The notes under the pieces: model-generated
Told to the model about the DNA's origin: nothing
Databases searched by the model: none
The model's input: only the letters and a program-made list of their open reading frames with translations
Made by a program: the position numbers and the translations under genes
Source of the DNA: Magnetospirillum sp. ME-1
Lineage (GTDB): Bacteria; Pseudomonadota; Alphaproteobacteria; Rhodospirillales; Magnetospirillaceae
DNA length: 64,000 nucleotides
Assembly: GCF_002105535.1 (NCBI RefSeq)
Contig: NZ_CP015848.1
Coordinates: 4,292,985-4,356,984, forward strand
Direction of reading: 5' to 3'
Part shown: piece by piece, positions 1 through 9,078 of the stretch
Position numbering within the stretch: the first letter of the stretch is position 1
How the letters are laid out: each line of letters begins with the position of its first letter

Positions 1-1928
1 TTATGGGCGGTGACGCGGCCGGTGATCTCGCAGACCGAGGCCTCGACCACTTGCGCCGCGTAGCAGAAGCCCATGGTGGCGCCGATGGCGCTGCCGCGGA
101 TCTTCTTGTCGCCCTGGAACTCGGTCGGACAGGTGAAGGTGCCCTTCACCGTGATGGTGCCGGTGTCGATCAGGGCGGCCTTGACCACCTCCTGGAAGGT
201 GAGGCCGGGGTCCTGGCTGCCGGCCACCATGAAGACCTCGTCGATGACCTCGATGTCCTCCTCGCGGGCGTCCAGCTTCTTGGCCGCCGCCTTGACCAGG
301 ATGGCCTTCATCTCCTCGGCCGCCGCGATGGAGGCATTGCCCACCATGAAGGTGACGCGCGACGAGTACGAGCCGTTGTCCTTGGGCGTCAGCGCCGAAT
401 CGGCCGAGATCACCCGGATGCGGCTCAATCGCACGCCCAGCACCTCGGCCGCCACCTGGGTGGCCATGGTGTTGGAGCCCTGGCCGATATCGGCGGCGCC
501 GGTGAGCAGCGTGATGCCGCCATCGAAGTCGAGCTTGAGATTGACGGTGGCGTGGGGCTCGCCGGTCCAGTGCTTGGGCGTCGAGGTGCCCGACACGAAG
601 TGGGACAGCGCGATGCCGAGCCCCCTGCCCTTGGGCATCTTGCCCTTGCGGCTCGCCCAGCCCGAGGCTTCCTTGACCTTCTCCAGGCATTCCGGCACGC
701 CGTAGCTCATGACGCGCTGGGCATACATGGTGACGTAGGGAATCTGCGGCAGCATGTTGCGCTGACGGATCTCCAGGGAATCGATGCCCAGTTCCTCGCC
801 CATCTCGGTGAGCAGGGCCTCGAAGGCGGCACGGGTGTCCACCGTGCCGTGGCCGCGCATGGCGCCGCAGGGCGGCGTGTTGGTGTAGACGCGCCAGGCG
901 TCGTGCTTGATGGCCGGGATGTGATAGAGCCCGTGCATCAGGGCGCCGGTATAGAGGATGGTGATGATGCCGTAGCCGGCATAGGCGCCGCCCGCCTGGG
1001 TGGCCTCCAGGGCCAAAGCGGCGATCTTGCCGTCCTTCTTCAGGCCGATCTTCATCTTCACTTCCGTCCACGGACGGCCGCGATGGGCGATGAAGGTCTC
1101 CTCGCGGGTCTGGACCAGCTTGACCGTGCCCTTGGCTTTCCGGGCCAGCAGGCCGGCGATGATCTCGAAATGCAGGCACTCGGTGCGCGCCCCGAAACCG
1201 CCGCCCAGGAAGGGCTTGATCACCCGGATGCGGGCCGAGTCCATCTGCAGGCAGGCCGCCACCTTGAGGTGCACGTAGTACGGCACCTGGGTGGTGGTGT
1301 TCAGCGTCAGCATGTCGCGGACGGGATCGTACTCGGCGAGCGTGGCGTTCAGTTCCATATGGACGTGGTTGACCTCGGCGAAGGTGTAGACCTTCTCGCG
1401 GATCAGGTCGGCCTCATTGAAGGCGGCCTCCACATCGCCGAACTCGGCATGGACCTCGCGCAGCACGTTGTTGGGCTTGTCGTCGTGAATGGCGACGGCG
1501 CCGTCCTTCATGGCCGCCTTGGGCGTCATGTAGGCGGGCAGCACCTCGTACTCGACCTTGATGAGATTGATGGCCTTCTCGGCGGTCAGTTCATCGATGG
1601 CCGCGACGGCGGCAACGGGGTCGCCGCGATAGCGGACCTTGTCGCGGGCCAGCGGATATTCGTTCTCGGCGATGGGCAGCACGCCGTAGGGGACCGGCGT
1701 TTCGGCCCCCGTGCAGACGGCGAAGACGCCGTCCAGCGCCTCGGCCGCCGAGGTGTCGATGGATTTGATGCGGGCATGGGCGACGGGGCTCCTTAAGATT
1801 CGCCCCACCAGGGCGCCGGGGGCGGCGATGTCGGCGGTGTACTTGGCCTTGCCGGTCACCTTCTCGACGCCGTCAACCAAGGGGGTGCGGGCACCGACCG
1901 TGCCGTTCTTGGGGAATTTCGGGCTCAT
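1..1928 (-). CDS. hcrA: 4-hydroxybenzoyl-CoA reductase alpha (molybdopterin) subunit, partial at window edge
   Basis: This is the large molybdopterin-binding subunit of a xanthine-oxidase-family enzyme, most like 4-hydroxybenzoyl-CoA reductase, which removes the phenolic hydroxyl from 4-hydroxybenzoyl-CoA to give benzoyl-CoA in anaerobic aromatic degradation. About 642 residues are visible; the C-terminus is cut by the left edge. The N-terminus reads [20 protein letters not shown] followed by [14 protein letters not shown], as in HcrA proteins remembered from Thauera, and the frame stays open across the window. The ATG at 1926-1928 overlaps the TGA of hcrC by four bases, so the two are translationally coupled. 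A beta (FAD/4Fe-4S) subunit gene hcrB is expected further downstream, outside the window. Family assignment is secure; the exact substrate is inferred from similarity to remembered sequences and from the adjacent small subunit and MarR regulator. Confidence 0.88.
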   Translation of the reverse strand, partial: MSPKFPKNGTVGARTPLVDGVEKVTGKAKYTADIAAPGALVGRILRSPVAHARIKSIDTSAAEALDGVFAVCTGAETPVPYGVLPIAENEYPLARDKVRYRGDPVAAVAAIDELTAEKAINLIKVEYEVLPAYMTPKAAMKDGAVAIHDDKPNNVLREVHAEFGDVEAAFNEADLIREKVYTFAEVNHVHMELNATLAEYDPVRDMLTLNTTTQVPYYVHLKVAACLQMDSARIRVIKPFLGGGFGARTECLHFEIIAGLLARKAKGTVKLVQTREETFIAHRGRPWTEVKMKIGLKKDGKIAALALEATQAGGAYAGYGIITILYTGALMHGLYHIPAIKHDAWRVYTNTPPCGAMRGHGTVDTRAAFEALLTEMGEELGIDSLEIRQRNMLPQIPYVTMYAQRVMSYGVPECLEKVKEASGWASRKGKMPKGRGLGIALSHFVSGTSTPKHWTGEPHATVNLKLDFDGGITLLTGAADIGQGSNTMATQVAAEVLGVRLSRIRVISADSALTPKDNGSYSSRVTFMVGNASIAAAEEMKAILVKAAAKKLDAREEDIEVIDEVFMVAGSQDPGLTFQEVVKAALIDTGTITVKGTFTCPTEFQGDKKIRGSAIGATMGFCYAAQVVEASVCEITGRVTAH

Positions 1929-2413
1929 TGGGCCGCCTCCTGGCATCCGCAGCGGGCCTTGGCCGCACTTTCCACCGATTCGATGATCTTCACATAGCCG
2001 GTGCAGCGGCACAGATTGCCGGCCAGAGCCTCCTTGATCTGATCGCGGTTGGGATTGGGATTCTTGCGAAGAAGCGCCTCGGACGCCATCAGCATGCCCG
2101 GCGTGCAGAAGCCGCACTGGGTGCCCAGCTTTTCGTGAAAAGCCGCCTGCAGCTTGGAGATGGTACCCTGGGTCGCCAGGCTTTCCACCGTCTCCACCCT
2201 TTTGCCCGCCACCTGATGGGCCAGCGTCGAACAGGCCAGCCGGGGCCGGTCGTCCACCAGCACGGTGCAGGCGCCGCACTCGCCGCCGTCGCAGCCCTGC
2301 TTGGTCCCGGTGAGGTTGGTCACCTCGCGCAGGTAGTCGAGCAGCAGCATGTTGTCGGGCACCAGATCCTCGCGGGCGCGGCCGTTGAGGGTCAATCTGA
2401 GGATGCTTTTCAA
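1925..2413 (-). CDS. hcrC: 4-hydroxybenzoyl-CoA reductase gamma ([2Fe-2S]) subunit
   Basis: This 162-residue protein is the small iron-sulfur subunit that passes electrons to the molybdenum subunit. The plant-ferredoxin-type cluster is ligated by C41, C46, C49 and C61 (motif CDGGECGAC then AC), and the second [2Fe-2S] cluster by C100, C103, C135 and C137 (CGFC and CRC), the standard pattern for xanthine-oxidase-family small subunits. The start codon is TTG at 2413, supported by a strong GGGAGGAAG ribosome-binding site just upstream; no better ATG exists in frame. It lies 37 bp after the marR gene and overlaps hcrA by 4 bp, so marR-hcrC-hcrA probably forms one transcript. Confidence 0.9.
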   Translation of the reverse strand: MKSILRLTLNGRAREDLVPDNMLLLDYLREVTNLTGTKQGCDGGECGACTVLVDDRPRLACSTLAHQVAGKRVETVESLATQGTISKLQAAFHEKLGTQCGFCTPGMLMASEALLRKNPNPNRDQIKEALAGNLCRCTGYVKIIESVESAAKARCGCQEAAQ

Positions 2414-2450
2414 GGTCTTCCTCCCTCGGAAGCTTTGGGTCTTTTTGGTG

Positions 2451-2918
2451 TTAGTAGAGTCGCTTGAGCAAAGAGATCAAAAGGCGCCGGGCGTCGTCGG
2501 ACAGGCCGGCGGAAAAGTCGCGGTCCTGGCGGGCCACAGCGTCCTCGATGCGGGCCAGGGCCAGCTTGCCCTCGTCCGTCATGCGCAGATGGTAGGAACG
2601 GCGGTCGTTGGGCGCGGCGTCGCGGCGGATCAGCCCCTTGTCCTCGAGCGCGTTGACCACCTTGACGATGGAGGAGCGGTCCACCTCCATCACCTCGGCC
2701 AGGGCGCTCTGGGTCAGGCCGGAATTGTTGGCGATCACCTGCAGCATGCCGTAAAGGCCGGGCGTGATGCCCTCGGATTGGGTGACGGTCTGGGCAAAAT
2801 GCTTGAAGGCCGCCACCTGGGCGCGGCGCAGATGGAACCCCAGCTCGTCGGTCATGGGACCGAACGAGGTTCCCGTCCCCTCTTCCAATTGGGCGATCTT
2901 GGCCTGGCTACCCGGCAT
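2451..2918 (-). CDS. MarR-family transcriptional regulator
   Basis: A 155-residue winged-helix regulator of the MarR family. The recognition region reads SALAEVMEVDRSSIVKVVNALEDKGLI and the wing contains RRDAAPNDRRSYHLRMTDEG, both hallmark MarR stretches. MarR proteins usually bind short palindromes as dimers and release them on binding an aromatic ligand. The gene precedes hcrC by 37 bp on the same strand, so it likely controls this 4-hydroxybenzoyl-CoA reductase operon and itself; two inverted repeats lie 31-78 bp upstream of its start. The ATG at 2918 follows a GAGGG motif. The effector (a benzoate or CoA thioester) is inference only. Confidence 0.88.
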   Translation of the reverse strand: MPGSQAKIAQLEEGTGTSFGPMTDELGFHLRRAQVAAFKHFAQTVTQSEGITPGLYGMLQVIANNSGLTQSALAEVMEVDRSSIVKVVNALEDKGLIRRDAAPNDRRSYHLRMTDEGKLALARIEDAVARQDRDFSAGLSDDARRLLISLLKRLY

Positions 2919-2948
2919 GACAATACCCTCATTCCATTTCCGGGCATT

Positions 2949-2996
2949 GTTGACCAGGTCAACGACTTTGGCAACAAGATTGTTTACCTAGCAAAC
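2949..2996. promoter_or_regulatory. Two inverted repeats upstream of marR-hcrCA, candidate MarR operators
   Basis: GTTGACCAGGTCAAC at 2949-2963 is a perfect 7-bp inverted repeat around a central A, and GTTTACCTAGCAAAC at 2982-2996 is an imperfect palindrome of the same 15-bp size. Their centres are 33 bp apart, about three helical turns, and both lie just upstream of the marR start. Size, symmetry and location fit MarR dimer operators. No protein-binding evidence is available. Confidence 0.5.
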
Positions 2997-3012
2997 ATTC
3001 TTGACAGGGTAT

Positions 3013-3111
3013 GTCATTCCGAGCGAATGCGAGGAATCTCCGTTTGGAACGCTGGCGCCAATAAGGAAAAGCCGCTCCAGAATGAGATCCCTCACCTGCG
3101 CTCGGGATGAC
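3013..3111. repeat. About 100-bp intergenic inverted-repeat element (GTCATTCC...GGGATGAC)
   Basis: The element begins GTCATTCCGAGCGAATGCGA and ends CTCGGGATGAC, so its ends are inverted repeats, with an internal pair GGAATCTC/GAGATCCC. A closely related copy is at 7653-7755 and a more diverged one at 52304-52401. It contains no credible gene. It lies between the marR promoter and the end of the PaaX-like gene. Elements of this look are common dispersed palindromes in bacterial genomes; whether it is mobilised by a transposase in trans is unknown. Confidence 0.7.
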
Positions 3112-3131
3112 ACTCTGAACGTCGGAAAGCC

Positions 3132-4064
3132 TCAGTCGGCCGATTGCAGCCCGCCGAAGCGGGTGTAATAGGCGGGGTGGGCCTCGGGCACCGGGCCTTC
3201 GGCGGTTTCCAGCATGCCCATCACATGGGTCTCGGCCGCCGCCTGGACCAGGCGGTAGAGGTTGCGGCACAGTACCCGGGCCGAGGTCCCCGGCCAGTGG
3301 GCGGGCAGCAATTCGTCGGGCAGCATGGGGTCGCGCAGCAGGGCGCGGCGATAGCCGTGCATCAGGAGGGTGCGGACCACGAAGCACAGTTCGGGGTTCA
3401 GCTCGCCGTTGCCCGACAGGGCCTGCCACAGGGGCCGGAAGGTGTCGAGGAACTCGTTGTAATCGGCGGCCAGACGGTCCAGATCCCAGCAGGTGTGGAT
3501 CAGGTCGCGCAGCGCCTCGGGCGTCACCCAATCCTCGGCGCTGGCGGTCATCATCACGGCGCGGTCCTGCACGCCGGCCTCGGCCAGGGCCTGGCGGACC
3601 GCACTCTTGTCCGGATCGGGATGGACCAGCACGCCGCTGGCCAGTTGGCCGAAACCCAGCCAGCCCAGGTCGCGGCGCAGCGAATCGCGCCGCTCGGAAT
3701 CCATGCCCTCGATATTGGTCACCGCCAGGGTCCAGTTACCGTCCCAGGGCTTGCCGTTGTAATGATAGATGCGGTTGTGGGCGGCCTCGAAGCGGCGGCG
3801 CCCCATCTCGGTCAGGCGGTAATAGCTGCGCCGCCCGATCTGCATGGAGGACAGCCACGCCTCCTTGGACAGGCGGAACACCGAGGTGCGCACGATGCGC
3901 TCGTTCAGGCCCAGCGGTTCGACCAGATTGATCACGCTGCCCAGCCAGGCGCTGCCGCCATGGTGCGAGATGGCATCGCCATAGACGGTAATGATCAGCG
4001 ACTTCGCCTTGGGGCGAAGACGCGCCAGAACCTGTCCTACGATTTCACCCACCCGCCGGTTCAT
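3132..4064 (-). CDS. paaX: PaaX-family transcriptional repressor
   Basis: A 310-residue regulator of the PaaX family, which represses phenylacetate catabolism genes and is relieved by phenylacetyl-CoA. The N-terminal winged-helix region contains SLIITVYGDAISHHGGSAWL and the conserved NERIVRTSVFRLSKEAWL helix-turn-helix stretch; the middle and C-terminal regions (WTLAVTNIEG, AHWPGTSARVLCRNLYRLV) are typical of the family, and the length is normal. No paa structural genes occur in the window. Its neighbours are the hcr genes, so it may control an aromatic-CoA pathway other than phenylacetate. A separate promoter is likely, since the gap to the next minus-strand gene contains a repeat element. 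Confidence 0.85.
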   Translation of the reverse strand: MNRRVGEIVGQVLARLRPKAKSLIITVYGDAISHHGGSAWLGSVINLVEPLGLNERIVRTSVFRLSKEAWLSSMQIGRRSYYRLTEMGRRRFEAAHNRIYHYNGKPWDGNWTLAVTNIEGMDSERRDSLRRDLGWLGFGQLASGVLVHPDPDKSAVRQALAEAGVQDRAVMMTASAEDWVTPEALRDLIHTCWDLDRLAADYNEFLDTFRPLWQALSGNGELNPELCFVVRTLLMHGYRRALLRDPMLPDELLPAHWPGTSARVLCRNLYRLVQAAAETHVMGMLETAEGPVPEAHPAYYTRFGGLQSAD

Positions 4065-4267
4065 GCCACCCTGCCCGGATTAAAGATAAAGCAGCCCTTC
4101 CACGCGGCACATCCTAATGAAGCCGTGTTTTCGGGCAACCACGAATTTCGAGGAACCACCGTAACGATCAATGGACTGGAAAACGCCATACGAAAGGCTT
4201 ATAGTCCCGTTCCCTTGGCAGGAGATTGGGGCTCCTTCCGACATTCCGCAGAAACAGTCGGATTACA

Positions 4268-6814
4268 ATGCCCCAACTCGCCCGCTTCGGCATCCGCGCC
4301 AAACTCATTCTGATCTTCGTCCTGATCAAGGTCATTCCCCTGCTGGTGCTGGCGGGTTTCGCCTGGCGCGGCCAGGCCTGGCTGGCCGAGCGGGTTTCGG
4401 AAAACGTGACGAGCATGACGCGAGCCATGCGCGAAACCGCCGAGCAGGTGGTGGCCGGCACCACCAACTCGGCGATCAGGGCGCTGGACGACGCCGCCAG
4501 GGAAAGCCTGGAGCGGCTGACCACCGACACCGCCCGCCAGGTGGCCGATTTCCTTTACGACCGGGACGGCGACATCCGTTCGGCGGCGATGATCGAGCCC
4601 AGCGAGGACAGCTATCGCCGCTTCCTGCGCGGCCGCACCCGCCTGGTGGAACGCCACTACCCCTGGGTCCCCACCCCCGACGGCTCAAAATGGGTGCCCG
4701 GTCCTGAGGCGGTGCCCCATTACGACGCCCCGCCCATCCAGTCCTCCATCGAGGACAACCGCCGCAACTTCAACTACCGCCCCGCCACCGAGGGCGGCCT
4801 GAAGGTCGAGCGCCCCCTGTTCCTGGAAATGACCTTCATCGGCCTGGACGGGCGCGAGAAGGTCAAGGTCACCACCTCGGATCTGGTGAACAGGGACCTG
4901 CGCGACGTGTCGAAGCGCGAGAACACCTTCATCAAGGCCGAGACTTATTTCGACAGCCTGAAATCCCTGGGTCCCGACAAGATCCATGTGTCGGACGTGA
5001 TCGGCGCCTATGTGCGCTCGCCCATCATCGGCCCGTTCACGCCCAAGGCGGCGGCGGCCAAGGGTATCGAGTTCGCGCCGGAGAAGGCCGCCTTCGCCGG
5101 CACCGAGAATCCGGTCGGCACCCGCTTTCGCGGTCTGGTGCGCTGGGCGACCCCGGTGGTCCGCCAGGGACAGACCATCGGCTGGGTGACCCTGGCGCTC
5201 GATCACGACCACCTGATGGAATTCACCGACCACATCCTGCCGACGCCTGACCGCTATTCGCCCATCGCCGACGCGGCGTCGGGCAATTACGCCTTCATCT
5301 GGGACTACAAGGGTCGTTCGGTGGTGCATCCCCGCCATTACTTCATCACCGGCTACGACCCCGAGACGGGCGAGCCGGCGGTGCCGTGGCTGGATACCGG
5401 CCTGTACGCCCAGTGGCAGGAAAGCGGCAAGCCCATCGGGGAATTCCTGAAGACCGCCCCCACCTTCCTCGAGCAATCCCTGAAGAAGAAGGGCGCCCCG
5501 GAACTGGTCAAGCAGGGTCTGCTGGGCCTCGATTGCCGCTATCTCAACCACGCGCCCCAATGCACCGGCTGGATGGACCTCACCAGCCAGGGCGGCTCGG
5601 GCTCGTTCGAGATTTTCTGGAGCGGATTGTGGAAGCTGACCACGGCGGCCACCATCCCCTACTACACCGGCCCCTACGGACAATCCCCGCGCGGGTTCGG
5701 CTTCGTCACCATCGGCGCCAACGTGGACGATTTCCACGCCGCCGCCGCCAAGGAGAAGGAGCACACAGACCAGATCCTGGCGCTGCGAAACCGTGACCTG
5801 CAGGCCCAGTACGACAGCGTCATGGCCCTGATCGCCGCCCAGGTGGAAAGCCTGGCGCGCCAGCTGTCGCTGTCCACCCTGGTGATGATCGCCGTGGTGA
5901 TCGGCATCGCCGTATGGATGGCCTCGTTCCTGACACGGCGCATCACCGCCGTGGTGGGCGGCATCCATCGCTTCAGCGAGCAGGAGACCGAATACCGCCT
6001 GCCGGTCCACGGCAACGACGAGATGGCCTCTCTGGCCCTGTCCTTCAACCAGATGGCCGATCGCGTCGGCGAATCCTTCGTCCGCCTGGAAGAGGCCCGC
6101 AAGCGGGCGGAAGAAGCCAGCCGCATGAAGAGCGAATTCCTGGCCAATATGAGCCACGAACTGCGCACCCCCCTGAACGGCATCATCGGCTTTTCCGAGC
6201 TAATCCGTGACGAGGCCACCGACGACGAGACCCGCGAGAACGCCGACATCATCGAAAAAAGCAGCCGCCACCTGCTGGAACTGGTCAATTCCATTCTCGA
6301 CATCGCCAAGATCGAGGCCGGGGCCATGACCCTTTCGGTTCAGCCGGTGAAGCTGGCCGCCCTGGTGACGGAGGCCGCCGCCGTCCACCAATCGGCGGCC
6401 CTGGCCAAGGGAATCGGCCTGATCAACCGAATCGGCGAGGATTGCCCGGAAACCATCCAGGCCGATCCCCTGCGCCTGCGCCAGGTCCTCCACAACCTGC
6501 TGTCCAACGCCGTCAAGTTCACGGAAAAAGGCGAGGTGTCCTTAAGCGTCGAACGGATGCCCGGCCATGTGGTGTTCCGGGTGGCCGATACCGGGGCCGG
6601 CATTCCCGAAGACATGCTGCACGCCATTTTCGAGAAGTTCCGTCAGGTTGATTCCTTCCTAACCCGCTCCCATAGTGGAACCGGCCTGGGCCTCACCCTG
6701 GCCCGCCATCTGGTCGAGCTGATGGGAGGAACCATCGGAGTCGAATCCACGCTCGGCCAGGGAACCGTCTTCCACTTCACCCTGCCCTGCCAACAGCCCG
6801 AGAGCCCCTCATGA
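4268..6814 (+). CDS. Cache-domain sensor histidine kinase
   Basis: A membrane histidine kinase of 848 residues from the ATG at 4268, which follows GGATTACA; a TTG at 4226 would add 14 unlikely residues. A first membrane helix (LILIFVLIKVIPLLVLAGFA, about residues 10-30) precedes a large periplasmic sensor region of about 500 residues that looks like a double Cache fold. A second helix (LSTLVMIAVVIGIAVWMASF) leads into a HAMP region, then HisKA with the phosphoacceptor H630 in MSHELRTPLNG, and a HATPase_c domain with N, G1 (DTGAGIP) and G2 (GTGLGL) boxes. There is no receiver domain; the partner receiver is the next gene, which overlaps by 4 bp. The ligand is unknown, but the third gene in the operon is a free periplasmic Cache protein. 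Confidence 0.88.
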   Translation: MPQLARFGIRAKLILIFVLIKVIPLLVLAGFAWRGQAWLAERVSENVTSMTRAMRETAEQVVAGTTNSAIRALDDAARESLERLTTDTARQVADFLYDRDGDIRSAAMIEPSEDSYRRFLRGRTRLVERHYPWVPTPDGSKWVPGPEAVPHYDAPPIQSSIEDNRRNFNYRPATEGGLKVERPLFLEMTFIGLDGREKVKVTTSDLVNRDLRDVSKRENTFIKAETYFDSLKSLGPDKIHVSDVIGAYVRSPIIGPFTPKAAAAKGIEFAPEKAAFAGTENPVGTRFRGLVRWATPVVRQGQTIGWVTLALDHDHLMEFTDHILPTPDRYSPIADAASGNYAFIWDYKGRSVVHPRHYFITGYDPETGEPAVPWLDTGLYAQWQESGKPIGEFLKTAPTFLEQSLKKKGAPELVKQGLLGLDCRYLNHAPQCTGWMDLTSQGGSGSFEIFWSGLWKLTTAATIPYYTGPYGQSPRGFGFVTIGANVDDFHAAAAKEKEHTDQILALRNRDLQAQYDSVMALIAAQVESLARQLSLSTLVMIAVVIGIAVWMASFLTRRITAVVGGIHRFSEQETEYRLPVHGNDEMASLALSFNQMADRVGESFVRLEEARKRAEEASRMKSEFLANMSHELRTPLNGIIGFSELIRDEATDDETRENADIIEKSSRHLLELVNSILDIAKIEAGAMTLSVQPVKLAALVTEAAAVHQSAALAKGIGLINRIGEDCPETIQADPLRLRQVLHNLLSNAVKFTEKGEVSLSVERMPGHVVFRVADTGAGIPEDMLHAIFEKFRQVDSFLTRSHSGTGLGLTLARHLVELMGGTIGVESTLGQGTVFHFTLPCQQPESPS

Positions 6815-7179
6815 AGAATGCCCTGGTGGTCGATGATAACGATGTCAACCGCATCCTGGCGTCCCGCCTGCTGACCAAGGCCGGCTGGACGGTGTCCGAC
6901 GTGGATTGCGGCGAGGCGGCGCTCAGTTTCCTCGCCGCCAATTCCGTGTCGCTGATCCTGCTGGACGTCAGCATGCCGACCATGAGCGGCCAGGAGGTCT
7001 GCCGGCGCATCCGCGCCGAAAGCCTGGGCGGCCCGAACGTCAAGATCGCCGCCTATACCGCCCACGCCATGCCCGAGGAGGTGCAGGAATTCCTCGACGG
7101 CGGCTTCGACACCGTGCTGCTCAAGCCCATGTCCCGCGACCGCCTGAACGCCACCTTGAGCGAATTGGGGTTCGCATGA
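6811..7179 (+). CDS. Single-domain response regulator (CheY-like receiver)
   Basis: A 122-residue stand-alone receiver. The acidic pair D8/D9, phosphoacceptor D52 (LILLDVSMP), T83 and K105 (LLKPMS) are all present, so it should be phosphorylatable, presumably by the histidine kinase whose gene it overlaps by four bases (ATGA). No output domain is attached, so it must signal through protein contact or a phosphorelay. The next gene also overlaps by 4 bp, which makes this a tightly coupled three-gene operon. Confidence 0.9.
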   Translation: MKNALVVDDNDVNRILASRLLTKAGWTVSDVDCGEAALSFLAANSVSLILLDVSMPTMSGQEVCRRIRAESLGGPNVKIAAYTAHAMPEEVQEFLDGGFDTVLLKPMSRDRLNATLSELGFA

Positions 7180-7634
7180 TCCGCCGCCGTCTGGTTCTCA
7201 TCGGCCTGGCCGCCGCCCTGGCCGCCGCCCCGGCAATCGCCGCCGAACGCCCCACCCGGGAACAGGTCCAGGCGCTCACCCTGAAGGCCGCGGCGCTGGT
7301 GGCCGCCGATGGCATGGAAAAGGCGCGCGAAGCCTTCCACCGCGAGGGTGAATTCCGCTTCGGCGAGATCTACGTCAACGTCATCGACGCCAACGGCACC
7401 TGGATGATCTATCCGCCCAACCCCAGGAACGAGGGCAAGTCGGTGCTCAACGTCAAGGACAGCACCGGCAAGCTGCTGGTCCAGGAGATCATCTCCGTGG
7501 CCCGCGACAAGGGCGAAGGCTGGGTCGAGTACCAGTGGCTCAATCCGGCCAGCAACCGGATCGAGCCGAAGATCACCTACGTCAAGGCCGTTCCCGGCAA
7601 GGACCTCATCACCTATATCGGGCTCTACAAGTAG
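7176..7634 (+). CDS. Secreted single-Cache-domain protein
   Basis: A 152-residue protein with a signal peptide (MIRRRLVLIGLAAALAAAPA, cleavage near AIAA-ERP) followed by a compact Cache-like sensory fold: residues around YVNVIDANGTWMIYPPNPRN and KVLNVKD-like and YVKAVPGKDLITYIGLYK match the single Cache family found in periplasmic sensors and chemoreceptors. There is no membrane anchor or signalling domain after the fold, so it is probably a soluble periplasmic ligand-binding partner for the sensor kinase two genes upstream. ATG at 7176 overlaps the receiver stop codon. Confidence 0.8.
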   Translation: MIRRRLVLIGLAAALAAAPAIAAERPTREQVQALTLKAAALVAADGMEKAREAFHREGEFRFGEIYVNVIDANGTWMIYPPNPRNEGKSVLNVKDSTGKLLVQEIISVARDKGEGWVEYQWLNPASNRIEPKITYVKAVPGKDLITYIGLYK

Positions 7635-7652
7635 GCGGATCGGTCTTTTGAT

Positions 7653-7755
7653 GTCATCCCGAGCGAATGCGAGGGATCCCCGCCTGGACCAACAGTGCCG
7701 GTTCTGACAGCCGTTCCAGGACGAGATCCCTCCGCCCACCGGGCGTCGGGATGAC
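7653..7755. repeat. About 100-bp intergenic inverted-repeat element, second copy
   Basis: Begins GTCATCCCGAGCGAATGCGA and ends GTCGGGATGAC, with internal AGGGATCCC and GAGATCCCTC arms. It is clearly related to 3013-3111. It occupies most of the gap between the convergent Cache gene and fccB, and could also act as a bidirectional stem-loop terminator. Confidence 0.7.
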
Positions 7756-7781
7756 GGGTTACTTCACTCGACGCCCCGCCC

Positions 7782-9062
7782 TCAGCCCCAGATGTCCTGG
7801 GTGATGTTGGCGTACCAGCTCTCGGCATAGGCGGCTTCCAGCCCCCGGAACATGGCCGAGGCCCCCTTGGGGCTGATGCCGCCCGATCCGGGAACGTCGG
7901 CGATCTTGCCGTTGATCACCCGGTAGACCCCGGCCACGGTGATGCCGTAATCGGGCGACAGCAGCGAGTAGCAGGTGTTCATCCAGATGGGATCGGGGGC
8001 CGGCAGCCCCCGCAGCGCCGCCACGATGGCGGCGGCGGCCACCTTGGCCTGGGAATTGGCTGAAAAGCCCGATTTCGGCTGGGGGGCGGCGTTGGTGGCG
8101 TCGCCCACCACGTAGATGTCGGGAGCCTTGGCCGACTGGAAGGTCTGCGGCACCACCGGCACCCAGCCGGAAGGATCGGCCAGCCCGGCGGAAATGGCGA
8201 TCCGTCCGGCGCTCTGTTGCGGAATGTGGTTCAGCACGCTGGCCTTGTGGCGGGTGCCGAACTCGGTCTCCACCGTCAGGGTCTTGGCATCCACCTGCAC
8301 CACCTTGCCGTCCTTGGACAAGGGCACCCATTCCAGCAGGCCCTTGTAGAGCTGGTCCCAGCCCTCGGTGAACAGCGGCTGCTTGGAGAAGGAATCCTTG
8401 GCGTCGAGCAGCAGCAGCTTGGAGCGGGGCTTCCTGGTCTTGAGGTAATGGGCGATCAGGCTGGCGCGCTCGTAGGGGCCGGGCGGGCAGCGGTAGGGAT
8501 TGGCGGGAATGGTCATCACCACCACGCCGCCGTCCTCCATGGCCTCCAGCTGGCGGCGCAGCAGCAGAGTCTGCGGCCCGGCCTTCCAGGCGTGGGGCGC
8601 CAGCTCGGCATCGGCCTCGGCATAGCCCTGCTCGCCCCACTTGATGTCGATGCCGGGCGACAGCACCAGCTTGTCGTAGGGGAGTTTCTCGCCGCCCTGC
8701 AGCACCACCAGCTTGGCGGCGGCGTCGATTGCGGTCACCTCGGCGTGGATCACCTCCACCCCGTGGCCGCGCAGGCCGTCATAGCCGAAGGTGTTGGCGT
8801 CAAGCGAGCGGAAGCCGCCGATCACCGAATTGCTGAACGGGCAGGTGATGAACCGGGTGGAGCGCTCCACCAGGGTCACCCGCAGGGAGGGATCGGCGCG
8901 GCGCAGATACTTGGCGGCAGTGGCGCCCCCGAAGCCGCCGCCCACCACCACCACCCGGGGGCCGGTTCCGGCCGGGCCGGTGGCGCAGGCCGAGGTAAGC
9001 GAGGACAGGCCGGCGGCGCCGGCCAGGGCCAGGAAGGAACGGCGGTCGAAGCTGCTGGTCAT
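7782..9062 (-). CDS. fccB: Flavocytochrome c sulfide dehydrogenase, flavoprotein subunit
   Basis: A 426-residue FAD protein that oxidises sulfide in the periplasm and passes electrons to cytochrome c. The N-terminus DRRSFLALAG is a Tat signal. The FAD-binding motif VVVVGGGFGGATAAKYLRR follows at residues 37-55. C74 in TCPFSN corresponds to the cysteine that holds FAD covalently in characterised enzymes, and C192 (PYRCPPGPYER) with C364 (NTCYSL) corresponds to the redox-active disulfide. The second nucleotide-type motif DIYVVGDAT is at 315-323. Its cytochrome partner gene ends 16 bp upstream, and the pair follows a sulfate-type importer operon. Confidence 0.9.
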   Translation of the reverse strand: MTSSFDRRSFLALAGAAGLSSLTSACATGPAGTGPRVVVVGGGFGGATAAKYLRRADPSLRVTLVERSTRFITCPFSNSVIGGFRSLDANTFGYDGLRGHGVEVIHAEVTAIDAAAKLVVLQGGEKLPYDKLVLSPGIDIKWGEQGYAEADAELAPHAWKAGPQTLLLRRQLEAMEDGGVVVMTIPANPYRCPPGPYERASLIAHYLKTRKPRSKLLLLDAKDSFSKQPLFTEGWDQLYKGLLEWVPLSKDGKVVQVDAKTLTVETEFGTRHKASVLNHIPQQSAGRIAISAGLADPSGWVPVVPQTFQSAKAPDIYVVGDATNAAPQPKSGFSANSQAKVAAAAIVAALRGLPAPDPIWMNTCYSLLSPDYGITVAGVYRVINGKIADVPGSGGISPKGASAMFRGLEAAYAESWYANITQDIWG

Positions 9063-9078
9063 GGCGAAGCCCCCCTTC

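Noticed and set aside
4226-4267. TTG start for the Cache kinase
   Set aside because: The added residues lack a signal or membrane pattern and the AGGAGA lies too close; ATG 4268 gives a clean first helix.
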